Position numbers and translations under genes: made by a program. Shown here piece by piece: positions 9,663-19,364 of a stretch of 64,000 nucleotides of DNA (its first letter is position 1; each line of letters starts with the position of its first letter). Source of the DNA: Deltaproteobacteria bacterium. Its GTDB lineage: Bacteria > Myxococcota_A > Polyangia > Fen-1088. The stretch is from the NCBI GenBank assembly GCA_016935975.1, contig JAFGPX010000145.1, positions 1 to 64,000 of the forward strand. Direction: 5' to 3'. The notes beneath the pieces were generated by a model that did not search any database, was not told the DNA's origin, and was given only the letters and a program-made list of their open reading frames with translations.

Positions 9663-10133
9663 ATGTCGGCAATCGAACTGGCCCCACTTTCGGATCGACT
9701 GGACGAGGACGAGGTCAAATCGCTGCGCAAGCTCCTGGAGCAGGTTGGCGCCAAGCTGCCCCACATGGAAGAGCACACCACCCAGACCTTCGCCAAGCGC
9801 CTCAGCGAAGAGGCCATGACCGAGTTCATCGACCGCCTGGATGCCCACGACGTCGCCGCGGACATCTACCTGCCGCTCGAGTTCGACGGCCCCCTGACCG
9901 TGGGCGACTTCCGCGTGGCGTCCGCCTACGCTTTGCAGGAGACATTGGAAGAGATGAAGGAAGAGCTGGCCATCGAAGACGACGACTACGACGAGGACGA
10001 CGAAGAAGACGACGAGGAAGAGATGGATGAAGGCAGCGTGATCGAGGCGCAGATGCGCAACATCTGGCAGCTGGTCACCGACGCCTGCGGCGAGTCCATC
10101 GAGAAGAACTTCCCCCTCCACCTGCGCGTGTGA
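9663..10133 (+). CDS. Conserved hypothetical protein with hyperacidic segment
   Basis: Clean ORF MSAIELAPLSDRLDEDEVKSL...EDDDYDEDDEEDDEEEMDEG.... Confidence 0.75.
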   Translation: MSAIELAPLSDRLDEDEVKSLRKLLEQVGAKLPHMEEHTTQTFAKRLSEEAMTEFIDRLDAHDVAADIYLPLEFDGPLTVGDFRVASAYALQETLEEMKEELAIEDDDYDEDDEEDDEEEMDEGSVIEAQMRNIWQLVTDACGESIEKNFPLHLRV

Positions 10134-10145
10134 GCCCGGCCCGCC

Positions 10146-10697
10146 GTGACCGACCTCGTGCTCACCCTCATCGGCCCCGACCGCCCCGGCCTGGTGGAGG
10201 CGGTTGCCGAGGTCGTGGCCCGGCACGGCGGCAACTGGCTGCAAAGCCGTATGGCGCGACTGGCCGGCAAGTTCGCGGGGATCCTGCGCGTCGAGATCGC
10301 CGAGGACAAGGCGCAGGCGCTCCTCGCGGCGCTGGCCGAGCTGGCGGCGCGCGGCCTCAAGATCACGGCCGAGCCCAGCAACGAGGCCGGCCTGCCGGCC
10401 AGTGGGCGCACCCTGGAATTGGAGCTGGTCGGCCTCGACCGCCCCGGCATCGTGCGCGAGATCTCCCAGCTCTTCGCCAGCAGCGGCGCCAACGTCGAAG
10501 AGCTGGCCACCGACCGCAGCAGCGCCCCGATGTCGGGCGAGATGCTGTTCTCCGCCAAGGCGCGGATGCACCTGCCCAAGGACGCCGACCTAGGCGAGCT
10601 GCGCGCCGCTCTCGAACGCCTGGCCAGCGACCTCGTGGTCGAGATCCGCCTGGTCGAGACCGCTCTCGAAACCAAGCCGCAGCGGGCGCCGCGGTAG
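10146..10697 (+). CDS. Double ACT-domain regulatory protein, GcvR-like
   Basis: MTDLVLTLIGPDRPGLVEAVAEVVARHGGNWLQSRMARLAGKFAGILRVEI plus second ACT LELELVGLDRPGIVREISQLFASSGANVEEL. Confidence 0.85.
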   Translation: MTDLVLTLIGPDRPGLVEAVAEVVARHGGNWLQSRMARLAGKFAGILRVEIAEDKAQALLAALAELAARGLKITAEPSNEAGLPASGRTLELELVGLDRPGIVREISQLFASSGANVEELATDRSSAPMSGEMLFSAKARMHLPKDADLGELRAALERLASDLVVEIRLVETALETKPQRAPR

Positions 10698-10761
10698 GAA
10701 AGCGCGGGAGCGCGCAGGGCAATGCGCAAATAGTGCCCGGCTACCGCGCCTGGACTATCAT

Positions 10762-12474
10762 GTGCGCGTGTCTTCGCTTGGCCGCATCGCTGGGTACGAT
10801 CTCAGAGAGCTGCTCGGCTCGTCGGGCCTGACCGAGACCTATCGGGCCCGCGCGCCGCACACGGCTTCCGTGCGCTCGGTCGCCCTCAAGCTTCTCCGCC
10901 TCGACTGGCTGCCCGAAGAGGCCCGCGAGGCCGCCGCGGTCAAGTTCCTGGCCGCCGGCCATCGCGCGCTGGCGGCAACGGTCGGCGGCATGGGCCGCAT
11001 CGTCGAGGTTTCCGATGATCCGGCACAACCCTTCGTGGCCACCGAGCTGGTACCCGGGGTCGACATGCAAGGGCTGGTTCAGCTCGCGCGCCGGCGCGAC
11101 GAGACGGCTGTGGGCCTCGCGGCGCCGCTGGTCGAGGCGCTGTGCGGGCAAGTGGCGCGCATCCTCACCTCGGCGCACGAGGCGAACCCGCCGCTTCCGC
11201 ACCTCGGGCTCCGCCCGAGCAGCGTTCGCGTTACGCCTGCGGCCGGGGTCGTGGTCGTGGACTTCGGGGTGGCCGCCTCGCTGCGCGGCCTGGGCGAACA
11301 GAGAATCTCGAGCTGGTACTTCCTGCCGCCCGAGCTGCTGGTGGCCGAAGAGCCGAGCGCCGGCGCCCATGCCGGTCAGACCGCGGATCTCTATTCCCTT
11401 GGCGCCCTGCTCTTCTTTCTGCTTTCCGGACGACCGCCGCTCGAGGCAAGCACCCTGGCCCAGCTCGTCGAGCAGGCCTGGGAACCGCTCCCTGCCTTGC
11501 CCTCGATGCCCGAGCACCTGACGGGCGCCATGCGTAGGCTGATGGCGCCCGATCCGGGAAAACGGCCGGCCTCGGCCCGCGAGGCCGCGGAGCTGCTGAC
11601 GAGCGGCACCCTGTCCGCGCAGGAGCGGCGCGACATCATCGCGGGAGCCGTGCGCGCGCTGGGCATCACGGCGCGGCCCAAGAAGACGACCGGGCCTGCG
11701 GCCGCGCCCGCCGCCGTGCCGCCACCTCCCTTCGCCAAGCCAGCCCCAGCCAAGCGCAGCGCCCGCCGCAGCCAATGGCGATGGCGCCTCAGCCTGGCCG
11801 GGGTCACCCTCGTTGGACTGGCTGCGGGCTTTGGCGGGCTCTGGGCCTACCGCGCGCGCGTTCCGGTGGACTTCGTCGAGAAGGAGAGCGCCCCAGGCGC
11901 GCGCGTGGAATCGGCTCAACCGCTCAATACGATGGAGATCCCTCCCACCTCGGAGCTGGGCGCGAGAACGAACCTCGACGCGGACGTGCCTTCCGACCGC
12001 GTCTACGTGCCCGCGCCCAAGCGCAAGTTGCCGCGGGTCCCCGGCCACCTGGACATCGACACGGTCCCGACCGGCGCCGATGTGTGGGTGGACGGGGTGC
12101 TGCGCGGCACGACCCCCGTTGATTTGACCCTGGGCCCGGGCGGACACCGCGTCGTTCTGCTCAAGGAAGGCTTCCGCATGCACAAGGACGTGTATGACAC
12201 CACCGATGGCGAATGGATCAGGCCGCACCTGCGGGCCGTGGTCGAGCCACCGTCCAGCGGCGCCTTCGTGAACGTGTACTGTCGTGGCACCAGCCGCTTG
12301 CCGATCTTCGTCGACGAAGAAGACACCGGCCATCTCTGCCCGGTCAAGATGCTGCCGGTCCTTCCCGGACAGCGAAAGATCGCGGTCTTCGTGCCGGCGC
12401 GCAGGGACTTCGTGTCCAACGAGGTGCTCGTACGCTCGGGCCCCAAACCGCAGTCCGTGACCTTGCAGGATTGA
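10762..12474 (+). CDS. Ser/Thr kinase-fold protein (probable pseudokinase) with TM helix and PEGA domain
   Basis: G-loop GSSGLTETY, VALK Lys, DFG (VVDFGVA); catalytic loop is HLGLRPSSVRV instead of HRDxKxxN; TM LAGVTLVGLAAGFGGLWAY; PEGA GHLDIDTVPTGADVWVDGVLRGTTPVDLTLGPGGHRVVL. Confidence 0.87.
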   Translation: MRVSSLGRIAGYDLRELLGSSGLTETYRARAPHTASVRSVALKLLRLDWLPEEAREAAAVKFLAAGHRALAATVGGMGRIVEVSDDPAQPFVATELVPGVDMQGLVQLARRRDETAVGLAAPLVEALCGQVARILTSAHEANPPLPHLGLRPSSVRVTPAAGVVVVDFGVAASLRGLGEQRISSWYFLPPELLVAEEPSAGAHAGQTADLYSLGALLFFLLSGRPPLEASTLAQLVEQAWEPLPALPSMPEHLTGAMRRLMAPDPGKRPASAREAAELLTSGTLSAQERRDIIAGAVRALGITARPKKTTGPAAAPAAVPPPPFAKPAPAKRSARRSQWRWRLSLAGVTLVGLAAGFGGLWAYRARVPVDFVEKESAPGARVESAQPLNTMEIPPTSELGARTNLDADVPSDRVYVPAPKRKLPRVPGHLDIDTVPTGADVWVDGVLRGTTPVDLTLGPGGHRVVLLKEGFRMHKDVYDTTDGEWIRPHLRAVVEPPSSGAFVNVYCRGTSRLPIFVDEEDTGHLCPVKMLPVLPGQRKIAVFVPARRDFVSNEVLVRSGPKPQSVTLQD

Positions 12475-15400
12475 CTATTCCAGCAACTCGGTCCAGTTGA
12501 GGCGGTTGTACTGGCCGGTGCCCGTGGCCGGCGGCAGCGCCAGGCCCGCAACCACGCCATCCGGCGAAACCCCGGTGACGTTGTAGGGGCCGCCGGCGCC
12601 GAAGATCATGATCTGACCGCGCATCACGACCGGAGAGGTCACCGGCTCGCTCGCCACCATGGCGCCGACCCGCTGCTCGACATCGCCGCTCGACATCTCG
12701 TGGACGGTGAAGAAGGTCTCGCCCTTGGTGCAGCCGTCGGGCGCCGGGGCATACCACATGGTGTAGACCTGGAAGCCGCTGGCGTCCCGCTTGAGAACCC
12801 CGAGCGGCGTGGCCGTCGGCCGGGCGTTGAGTGGCATCGACTGCGAGCAGGTGATGACTCCGTTCGCGTCCATGGCGGTCACGCCGCAGATCTCGGCGTC
12901 GTTGCCGACCGTCAACTCTATCTTGCCGCCGTTGCCCCACTCGGTGTCCCTGACGACGGCGGTGATGTTGCCGTTCACGTCGGTCTCGGCCTTCTCCTTC
13001 CAGAAGATCAACTTCGAAGGCGGCAAGTCGGTCGTGTCGAAATCCAAGTTCGAGTTGGTCACCTGCACGGGGTAGATCTCGTGCGCGTGGTTGGTGACCA
13101 GCGAGTCGCGATCAATCTGCGCCACGGTCGGGCAGAAGTGCAGCGGATGGTCGCAGCCGAAGTCGAGCGCTGCAACTGGATTGCCACCCAGGAGATAGCG
13201 CCACATGCGCCCCGCGGTGTCGCCGAAGTAGGCCGCGATGATCTTGCTGTCCTGATTCTTGGCGAAGTCGCGCGCCGTCGCCACGTCGGTCAGGTTGGTG
13301 TACTCCTGCGCGCAGCTCGCGGCCGGGGCCAGGCTCTTGTTGGTCACGATGGTGCCGTCACGCGCCGCCGAGGTGAGCAGGGCGCGCCCTTGCGTGGTGC
13401 TGCCCGTGGTCACGGGATACCCCGAGGTCATGATGATGCGGTAGTCGTCGAGCGACGAGGTCTTGTTCATCAGGAAGGCCGGCAGCGATATGGTGTTGCC
13501 CAGCGCATCGTCGTAGGCGGTCTTCTGGGCGCCGTAGCCCGAGTGCCACTGCACCCTGAAGGGCGGCTCGGCCAGGCCGTTGCTGCCGAACGGGTCGGTC
13601 ACGTCCAGCATGAAGATCTCGCTGCCGCCGTAGCCCTCGGGCATGAGCAGCAGGGTCTTCCACACAGCCGTCTCGGCGTCGGCGCAGTTGGCAATGCACA
13701 GCGATTTGGCCTTGGGCGAGTCGGCGAGACCGAAGATGTGGTCATAGGGGCTCGGCCGCTGGCCGCCTTGCGTGTACTGCCGGCGAATGACCGGCAACAT
13801 TTCGGGCGGCGCGAAGGCGAAGGCCTCGGTGCCGGCCGAATAGGTCGTCGTACCGATGGTCGTGTCCTCCAGGAAGAAGGCGTGCAGCATGGCATCGGAC
13901 GAGCCCACGTAGACCAGGTGCGGCCGGTTCATGTAGCGCTGGAAGAAGGCGTGCCCGCCCGGCAGCGGGATGTCGCCCGGGCTGGCGATGTCGAGAGGCG
14001 TGGAGTTGACGATGGCGCCCAGTCGCGCACGGTTCCCGAAGGTCGGATCGCCGATGGCCCAGCGTGCCACGCGTTCGGCTTCCTCGGGACTGGCGCCCAG
14101 GCCCAGGGCCGCCAGAGCGGCCTTGTTGGTGATGCTACCGTCGGCCGCGATCTGGAACTTGACCATGTCTGTGCCGTCCCAGGTGTAGATGCGGCGGGCT
14201 CGCCAGTCCATGGCCTCCAGCTTGGTGTAGGCGTCCCACACGATATCGGGACACATCATGTTTTCGTCGTTCACACAAGGGGTGTTCAAGCTCATCAGGT
14301 CGTAGCTCAGCAGGTGCCCCTTCCACTCCGGGAAGTCCATGCGCGAGTCGAGCGCATAGCGGCCCTCGGCCACCGTGGTGGCCTGCTGCGTGCCGGCCGA
14401 GCTGCTGGTCGGCGCCGTGGAGTAGCTGCCCCTGACCGCGTCCAGCACGGCCAGCTCGATGGCGTCGTTGAGCTCGTCCTCCCGCTGCGCCAGGAGGGCG
14501 AAGGGGGCGACCCCGTCGCCATCGGCGTCGGTACGGCCGGCGCGCGCGATGTTGTCGTTGATGACGAGCGGCGGCCCCGCGGCGACGTCGCCCGAGAAGC
14601 CGATGACGTAGGTCCTGACCCCGAGGTCCTTCCACAGACGGTAGGCGGCCAGCACCGAACGGCAAAGGCACCCCGCGGCCTCGGGATCGGGCGCGGCGCA
14701 CTCGGCCTTGTCGCACAGCGAGAGTCCGCTGGCGTCGATGTCGCCCGGCCCGTTGGCCGCGCCGTCGGTGATGAGGAGCACGTAGTTCGAGCGACAGGCC
14801 ACGGGATCGACCGGAATGCCGCGAGCCGCGTCGCCGGTCTGGAGCGCGCTCATGTAGTGGTAGACGCTGTTGTCGGGGTTGGCGCTCACGCTGTCGTTTC
14901 TCAAGGTGCAACCGGTGGGCGTGCTCCAGTACGCCATCAGACCGCCGTAGGACGCGTACTCCAGCCGCTTGCCGATGGTCTGGACCTGGCTTTGGGCCAG
15001 ACTCATGTTGTCGTCGTGGGCGGTGTCGATGTACGGCGCGATGGCGCGGCCGCCGCACTGGGCGCCGCACACGCCGGTGGTTTCACAGTCGGTGAAGGAA
15101 AACGGCGGCGGCAGGCCTCCGTTGTAGTAGTTGCTGAGCGCCTGGTAGTAGGTGAAGTTCTTGGCGTCGTGGACGATGTTCTTGCCGGTGTAGCTCGGCA
15201 TCACAACCATGGACGTGGCGTTCCCGCCCACTACCCCGTCGTACTGATAGAAGCTGCCCTGGTACTCGCCCGTGCCCACTCCTTTGACCTCGCAAATCTC
15301 CCCGCAGAAATTCTGCTCCGCGTCCACATAGCTATCGGGGCCCGTGCGCACGGTGTAGCGGCTGTTCTGCATCAGGCGCAGGGTCATGGGCGTGCCCGAG

Positions 15401-16827
15401 ATCACGCAGTTGGGACTGGCGCCCCAGGCCGTTTCGAAACAGCCCGCGTTGATCAGCTTGTCCTTGGACTCGAACTCGGTCACCGTGCCCGTGGTGCCCC
15501 CACCGGTCATCTCGTAGTACGGGAAGTAGCCGTCCTGGTAGTAAGTCATGAGCCCGAAGTTGACCACGTCGTAGTTCGACGAGATGACGTTGTTGATGGC
15601 CCGTTTGGCGATCACCATGCGCGAGGTGGCGGGGCCGCAGGAATCGCCGCTGGCGCAGTCCTTGTTCGAGGCACAGACCGTTAGGGACGCGCGGCACATG
15701 CGGATCGGCCCGGGCAAGGCCTTCTTTTCGGTCGACGGGCCGCAGATGTCGCTCGGCACCGCGGGCGGGATGCACGTGCTGGGCGTGGCCGGCACGCAGG
15801 TATTCGGCACAAGCTGGCAGGTGTTGGTCTGCTGCCGGCAATACGTGGAATTGCTGGGGCAGAGCTCGCACGGAGTGAACCCCTTCTCGCAAGGATTCGG
15901 CGGGCCCACGCAGGCGTTGGTCCAGTAGATGCACGTTTCTCCCGGGTTGCACTGGTTGTTGCTGTTGCAGGTGTTGCCGTTGAGCGAGCAACGGCCCTTC
16001 TTGGTGCCCGGGCACTCGACGGTCGTGCGGCAGGTCTCGTCCGTGCCCTGGCACTTCTGTTTGGTGGGACAGTCCGCGTGATCGCTGCAGCCCGAGGGCG
16101 GCGTGCCGCCGTTCGCGCAGTTGCCCGACGCCTTCTGCGGGCAGACCGCGTCCGTCTCGCAGACCTTGCTCGGGTCTTCTTGGCAATTCCCCGTGGTGCC
16201 GCACTTGTCGTCGAAGTTGGTGCACGAGGTGCTTCCGCACGGCGTGTCTCCGTCCATGCACCGGCCGATGGCCGCGCAGCCGCCCTCCGTCGTGCAGGAC
16301 AGCCCGCTGTAGCTGCACTTGCCGGACACGGCCGGACAATCGGCGTCGGTCGTACAAGCCGTCTTGCTGACCGAGCAGACCTTGGCCGACGGCATGCACT
16401 CTATGTCCGAGCCGCAGCTCTGGCTCGCGTCGGCCGAGCAGGTGCCGCGCCGGCAGTCTTCGTCCGAGTAGCACGACTTGCCCGAGGCCACGCAGTTGCC
16501 CATCAGGCCCGCCTGCCGGCAGTTGTAGCCGTTGTCGCAGTCCACGCCCGCCTCGGCCTTGTAGTAGAAGGTGCCGCCCGGCACGCCGGTCATGGAGCCC
16601 GAGGTGTCGAGCACGATGAGCATGTTGGCCTTGTGGATCTGGCGCTGGATGATGACCAGGGGGTTGACGCGCGCGTCGGCCCCCGGTACCAGGGCGAGGC
16701 TGCCGACTGCGGCCAAGGCGGCCGTCGCCCAGAAATGCATGCGCAACCGCGGGCTTGCCGGGCCGCGCGCCCTCCTGGAAGCGGTCTTCTTCACGTGTCG
16801 GACCATCGGCGGATTGACGCTTGCCAT
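12475..16827 (-). CDS. pilY1: PilY1/PilC-like protein with N-terminal VWA domain and Cys-rich insertion
   Basis: VWA MIDAS MLIVLDTSGSM; about 30 Cys in CxxDADCP-type repeats; C-terminal propeller ARLGAIVNSTPLDIASPG...HLVYVGSSDAMLHAFF. Alternative start Met at 16806. Confidence 0.85.
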   Translation of the reverse strand: MASVNPPMVRHVKKTASRRARGPASPRLRMHFWATAALAAVGSLALVPGADARVNPLVIIQRQIHKANMLIVLDTSGSMTGVPGGTFYYKAEAGVDCDNGYNCRQAGLMGNCVASGKSCYSDEDCRRGTCSADASQSCGSDIECMPSAKVCSVSKTACTTDADCPAVSGKCSYSGLSCTTEGGCAAIGRCMDGDTPCGSTSCTNFDDKCGTTGNCQEDPSKVCETDAVCPQKASGNCANGGTPPSGCSDHADCPTKQKCQGTDETCRTTVECPGTKKGRCSLNGNTCNSNNQCNPGETCIYWTNACVGPPNPCEKGFTPCELCPSNSTYCRQQTNTCQLVPNTCVPATPSTCIPPAVPSDICGPSTEKKALPGPIRMCRASLTVCASNKDCASGDSCGPATSRMVIAKRAINNVISSNYDVVNFGLMTYYQDGYFPYYEMTGGGTTGTVTEFESKDKLINAGCFETAWGASPNCVISGTPMTLRLMQNSRYTVRTGPDSYVDAEQNFCGEICEVKGVGTGEYQGSFYQYDGVVGGNATSMVVMPSYTGKNIVHDAKNFTYYQALSNYYNGGLPPPFSFTDCETTGVCGAQCGGRAIAPYIDTAHDDNMSLAQSQVQTIGKRLEYASYGGLMAYWSTPTGCTLRNDSVSANPDNSVYHYMSALQTGDAARGIPVDPVACRSNYVLLITDGAANGPGDIDASGLSLCDKAECAAPDPEAAGCLCRSVLAAYRLWKDLGVRTYVIGFSGDVAAGPPLVINDNIARAGRTDADGDGVAPFALLAQREDELNDAIELAVLDAVRGSYSTAPTSSSAGTQQATTVAEGRYALDSRMDFPEWKGHLLSYDLMSLNTPCVNDENMMCPDIVWDAYTKLEAMDWRARRIYTWDGTDMVKFQIAADGSITNKAALAALGLGASPEEAERVARWAIGDPTFGNRARLGAIVNSTPLDIASPGDIPLPGGHAFFQRYMNRPHLVYVGSSDAMLHAFFLEDTTIGTTTYSAGTEAFAFAPPEMLPVIRRQYTQGGQRPSPYDHIFGLADSPKAKSLCIANCADAETAVWKTLLLMPEGYGGSEIFMLDVTDPFGSNGLAEPPFRVQWHSGYGAQKTAYDDALGNTISLPAFLMNKTSSLDDYRIIMTSGYPVTTGSTTQGRALLTSAARDGTIVTNKSLAPAASCAQEYTNLTDVATARDFAKNQDSKIIAAYFGDTAGRMWRYLLGGNPVAALDFGCDHPLHFCPTVAQIDRDSLVTNHAHEIYPVQVTNSNLDFDTTDLPPSKLIFWKEKAETDVNGNITAVVRDTEWGNGGKIELTVGNDAEICGVTAMDANGVITCSQSMPLNARPTATPLGVLKRDASGFQVYTMWYAPAPDGCTKGETFFTVHEMSSGDVEQRVGAMVASEPVTSPVVMRGQIMIFGAGGPYNVTGVSPDGVVAGLALPPATGTGQYNRLNWTELLE

Positions 16828-17088
16828 TGAGGCGAACTCCCTCTCAACATTGCAGCTTTTGCGAACCAGGAACTTTTTTCACCATATAAGTAGTATGTTG
16901 GCTTACCTTCTTAATTGAGCATCAAAGCAACTCTGCTGTTCCTGCGGGGATCGCGCGACCGGCTCAGGACTCTTTGCCCCTGCTGTCCGCGCACGGGTTC
17001 CAGAGCCAAACCGCAGCAACAACCGGACCAGAACTCGTGTAGTCCCCTTCCCCACCCGTGTCGCTTTTTCGGCGGACCAAAGCCCGCT

Positions 17089-17850
17089 ATGGTTGCCCAG
17101 ATGCCCCGTCCCGCTCCCGCCCCAACCGCCGCCATCATCGTCATCGGCGACGAGGTGCTTTCGGGCAAGGTCGAGGAGCAGAACGCCCGCTTTCTGGTGC
17201 GCGAGTTGCGCGCGCTCGGCGTCGCCGTGCGCCGCATCGAGGTCGTTCCGGACGTCGAGGACGAGATAGCATCCGTCGTGCGCGCGGCGGCCGCGGCCCA
17301 CGATCATGTCTTCACCAGCGGCGGCGTCGGCCCCACGCATGACGACGTGACCGTCGCGGGAATCGCCGCTGCCTTCGGAGTGCCCGTGGTGCGCGATCGG
17401 TATCTGGCGGACCTCATCCGAGAGGTCGGAGGCGACCGCTTCTTCGAGCGCGACTTGCGAGGGGCCGACGTGCCCGAGGGCGCGGTGCTGCTCCGAGGCG
17501 ACGGCAGCCCGCAGGCGCGCTGGCCCGTGGTGGCCATGCGCAACGTCTACGTGCTGCCCGGCGTGCCCTCCATCCTGCAGCGCAAGTTCGCCACGATTCG
17601 CGAGCGCTTCCGAGCGGCGCCCTTCGTGAGCCGCCAGCTCTACTCGCGGGAGTGCGAGGGCGCCATCGCCGATGCGCTCGACAAGGCCGCGGCCGACTTT
17701 CCCGGCGTGGCCATCGGCTCGTACCCGCACCTGGACGCGCCCGACCACAGGGTGCTGGTCACCCTCGACGGCCGCGACCGAGCCGCGGTCGAAGGCGCCT
17801 GCGCCCAGCTACTCGCGGCCCTAGGGCCGGCCATCGTGCGCGTCGAGTAG
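17089..17850 (+). CDS. Molybdopterin-binding (MoaB/CinA N-terminal type) protein
   Basis: TAAIIVIGDEVLSGKVEEQNARFLVREL...VFTSGGVGPTHDDVTVAGIAAAFG...NVYVLPGVPSILQRKF. Alternative start 17101. Confidence 0.88.
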   Translation: MVAQMPRPAPAPTAAIIVIGDEVLSGKVEEQNARFLVRELRALGVAVRRIEVVPDVEDEIASVVRAAAAAHDHVFTSGGVGPTHDDVTVAGIAAAFGVPVVRDRYLADLIREVGGDRFFERDLRGADVPEGAVLLRGDGSPQARWPVVAMRNVYVLPGVPSILQRKFATIRERFRAAPFVSRQLYSRECEGAIADALDKAAADFPGVAIGSYPHLDAPDHRVLVTLDGRDRAAVEGACAQLLAALGPAIVRVE

Positions 17851-17854
17851 GCTT

Positions 17855-17933
17855 TGCCCTCACCCGCCCGGCTGCGCCGGGCGACCTCTCCCCGCTGTCG
17901 CGGGGCGAGGTGACATGGCCGCTGCGCGGCCGC
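17855..17933. repeat. REP-like palindrome cluster
   Basis: gcccggctgcgccgggc, cctctccccgctgtcgcggggcgagg and ggccgctgcgcggcc hairpins in the cinA-like/hisS gap; similar units at 58571-58692 and 60525-60570. Confidence 0.75.
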
Positions 17934-17965
17934 TGCACCGAGGCAGATGGTGCTATAACGCGGCC

Positions 17966-19240
17966 GTGGCCGAGCTACCCCAGAACGTCAAGGGAATGAA
18001 CGACATCCTGCCGCCCGAGGTCGCGAAGTGGCAGTTCGTCGAGGAGAAGGCGCGCCAGATCCTCGACGCCTTCGCCTACCGCGAGCTGCGCACGCCGATT
18101 CTCGAGTACACGCCGCTTTTCCAGCGCACGGTCGGCGAAACGACCGAGGTGGTGGAGAAGCAGATGTACACCTTCCCCGACCGCGACGGCAGCAGCGTCA
18201 GCATGCGCCCCGAGGGCACCGCCTCCGCGGTACGGGCCTACATCGCCCGCTCGCAATGGAATCGCGAGCCGGTCACCCGCTGGTACTACCTGGGGCCCAT
18301 GTTCCGCCACGAGCGCGCCCAGCGCGGCCGCCTGCGCCAGTTCCACCAGATCGGGGCCGAGGTCTTCGGGATCCCTGGGCCGTCCGTCGACGCCGAGATG
18401 ATCGCCATGCTGGTGGCGCTGCTGCTCGACCTGGGGCTGGCGGCGGTCGACCTGGAAGTGGCGGTCAACAGCCTGGGCGATCCGGACGAACGCGCCACCT
18501 ACCGCGAGGCGCTGCGCGCGTACTTCTCGGCCCACGCCGACAAGCTGGACGATTTCTCCCGGCGGCGGTTGGAGAGCAATCCCCTGCGCATCCTCGATTC
18601 CAAGGATCCCCGGGTGCAGGCCCTGGCGGCGAGCGCCCCCATCCTGCTCGACACGCTCGGCGAGAGATCCCGGCAGCACTTGGCGGCCGTGCGCGGCCAC
18701 CTCGCCGATCTGGGCGTCGCGAGCCAGGTCGATCCGCGGCTCGTGCGCGGGCTCGACTACTACACCGGCACCACCTTCGAGATCAAAGCCAAGGTCGGCG
18801 GGTTGGGCGCGCAGAACACCCTGGCGGGCGGCGGACGCTACGACCGGCTGGTATCCTCGCTGGGCGGCCCCGAGATTCCGGCCATCGGCTTCGCCTTGGG
18901 TGTCGAGCGCGTGCTTCTGGCCATGAGCCAACCGGCCGAGAGCTTCGAATCCGGCCTCACTCTTTACGTCGCCGTGCTCGGCGAGAAGGCGCGCGCATTC
19001 GCCCTGCCGCTGGCCCATCGCCTGCGCCTAGGCGGGATCCGCACCGAAATCGAGCACCGCGAGATCGGGCTCAAGGCTCAGCTCAAGCGCGCCGACGCCC
19101 TGCGCACGCGGTTGGCCCTCATGATTGGCGACAACGAGCTCGCCGCCGGCAAGTTCGTGCTGCGCGATCTCGTCAAGCGCGAGCAGAGCGAGGTGCGCGC
19201 GGACGAGATTGAGCCGCGCATACGCCAGGCGATGGACTAG
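17966..19240 (+). CDS. hisS: Histidyl-tRNA synthetase
   Basis: GMNDILPPEVAKWQFVEEKARQIL; motif 2 YYLGPMFRHERAQRGRLRQFHQIGAEVFG; LVRGLDYYTGTTFEI. GTG start. Confidence 0.95.
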   Translation: MAELPQNVKGMNDILPPEVAKWQFVEEKARQILDAFAYRELRTPILEYTPLFQRTVGETTEVVEKQMYTFPDRDGSSVSMRPEGTASAVRAYIARSQWNREPVTRWYYLGPMFRHERAQRGRLRQFHQIGAEVFGIPGPSVDAEMIAMLVALLLDLGLAAVDLEVAVNSLGDPDERATYREALRAYFSAHADKLDDFSRRRLESNPLRILDSKDPRVQALAASAPILLDTLGERSRQHLAAVRGHLADLGVASQVDPRLVRGLDYYTGTTFEIKAKVGGLGAQNTLAGGGRYDRLVSSLGGPEIPAIGFALGVERVLLAMSQPAESFESGLTLYVAVLGEKARAFALPLAHRLRLGGIRTEIEHREIGLKAQLKRADALRTRLALMIGDNELAAGKFVLRDLVKREQSEVRADEIEPRIRQAMD

Positions 19241-19364
19241 GGGCTGCCCGCCAAGGGCGCGATGGAGTGCGCCCTGGTTGCCCAGATGACGTTGGCGGAG
19301 GCGGGCCTTGATGGGCGGAGCCAGAGTGGGTCGGGGTCTGGGAACCCTCCCAGGGCCCCCGTCA

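Noticed and set aside
12700-15684. 994-aa + strand ORF antisense to the PilY1-like gene
   Set aside because: Opposite strand encodes clear VWA, Cys-rich and PilY1 motifs; this frame is low complexity.
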